Source: Chryseobacterium ginsenosidimutans (lineage in GTDB: Bacteria > Bacteroidota > Bacteroidia > Flavobacteriales > Weeksellaceae). From it: a stretch of DNA of 64,000 bases. Below are positions 63,531 to 64,000 of the stretch, one piece after another; the first letter of the stretch is position 1, and every line of letters begins with the position of its first letter. The notes under the pieces were generated by a model, which did not search any database, was not told where the DNA came from, and worked only from the letters and a program-made list of their open reading frames with translations. The position numbers and the translations under genes were made by a program. The stretch lies in assembly GCF_030823405.1 (NCBI RefSeq), contig NZ_JAUSXC010000001.1, forward strand, positions 620,001 through 684,000. The letters run 5' to 3'.

Positions 63531-63992
63531 ATGAAAGGGATTTTAAAAATTTACCATCCGGATGAAACGCTAAAGTACAATATCAGAAATACTTATTGTA
63601 AAGCGGTTTACAGCAATCAACAACACTTATTAGAAGTTGAAATTATCACGGATGATGGTTTGGATCATGTTGATGATGATTCTTTACAGTACAACTTTCC
63701 ACAGCTTTCACTTGAAGTTTTCGATTTTCCTATTGCGACTGCGGAAATAGAAGGGAAAACAATTACAATTAATGATTCTGAAGAAGAAATTTTTACGGAA
63801 GTAGATCTTTTCGACGATGAAGAAGCTTTTATTTATGATAATGAGCTTCAATTCGATAAAAACGAAGAGGGCGTGCTTCAGGTTATCTGGAAAGGGACTA
63901 TTGATGATTTCTATACCGGATCTGATACTCCGATTCCTTTCAGGCTCAAATGCGAATTTAAACAGGACGATATTGAAATAGACGAAGATTAA
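63531..63992 (+). CDS. Acidic protein of unknown function, 153 aa
   Basis: This short soluble protein is rich in Asp and Glu, especially in the second half (NDSEEEIFTEVDLFDDEEAF). It has no signal peptide or membrane segment. The N-terminal YHPDETLKYNIRNTYCKAVYS block appears beta-rich. I recognise no family. It stands alone behind a -7 box and ends 8 bases from the window edge. Confidence 0.75.
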   Translation: MKGILKIYHPDETLKYNIRNTYCKAVYSNQQHLLEVEIITDDGLDHVDDDSLQYNFPQLSLEVFDFPIATAEIEGKTITINDSEEEIFTEVDLFDDEEAFIYDNELQFDKNEEGVLQVIWKGTIDDFYTGSDTPIPFRLKCEFKQDDIEIDED

Positions 63993-64000
63993 ATTCTTTG

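Noticed and set aside
1..64000. Mobile elements, prophage, CRISPR arrays, rRNA operons, restriction or defence systems
   Set aside because: I looked for transposase, integrase and Cas motifs, regular short repeats and rRNA sequence and found none; the gene content is chromosomal core.

Overview
The window is a stretch of chromosome from a low-GC Bacteroidota, most likely Chryseobacterium or a close relative in the Weeksellaceae/Flavobacteriia. This rests on several things seen in the sequence: Bacteroidota -7 promoter boxes (TAnnTTTG) and weak ribosome-binding sites, a SprE/PorW-type gliding and type IX secretion lipoprotein at the left edge, a MurF-Alr fusion, a zinc-less thymidine kinase, LytTR/2TM-domain signalling genes and a TonB-dependent receptor. 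I see no rRNA, CRISPR array, transposase, integrase or phage gene. The window looks like core chromosome.

Layout. At 0-8.2 kb, after the 3' part of sprE, there is a leftward run of housekeeping genes: tsaB, an SDR, yraN, lysE-ldcA, rnr (frameshifted) and rpiB. At 8.18-8.73 kb lies an AT-rich, gene-free segment with a cluster of DnaA-box-like 9-mers and then the pgk promoter. I read it as a candidate replication origin. Two perfect parS palindromes (TGTTTCACGTGAAACA) flank mnmG at 11.27 and 13.20 kb, which independently points to an origin-proximal position. From 10.3 to 19.1 kb leftward genes follow: a methyltransferase, mnmG, ybeY, a patatin-like outer-membrane phospholipase, murF-alr and tdk. 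From 19.2 to 25 kb genes run rightward: an acidic repeat protein, rsmI, a WG-repeat protein, fabG and a DUF6056-like membrane protein.

At 25-33.6 kb are guaC (minus), a compact trio (Lgt-like transferase, small membrane protein, cysteine-rich radical SAM protein related to the archaeal tetraether synthase/class D family), surE, a tail-specific protease gene broken by a +1 frameshift, a Cu/Zn superoxide dismutase lipoprotein and an AraC regulator. At 33.8-40.8 kb come a TonB-dependent receptor with a secreted partner, then a LytS-type histidine kinase fused to a 2TM domain, three free 2TM proteins, an ICMT-like methyltransferase and a LytTR regulator. At 40.8-44.1 kb is a patch of poorly characterised small and membrane proteins, including one with a Gly/Cys/Ser-rich tail. 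At 44.2-46.3 kb two SDR genes diverge from an HxlR regulator across a region with six GTAAC repeats.

At 46.3-64 kb follow mnmA, an outer-membrane beta-barrel protein, clpC, a GT4/sufE/GT9 group, two identical tRNA-Val(TAC) genes, folC, a tolC-sprT-manC group, a GNAT acetyltransferase, a Bcp peroxiredoxin, an endonuclease III lacking its iron-sulfur cysteines, a DinB protein, a DUF885 lipoprotein and an acidic protein. Two genes (rnr and the protease) carry single-base frameshifts, each in a four-base T run of the plus strand; assembly error or recent indel is the simplest reading of both.
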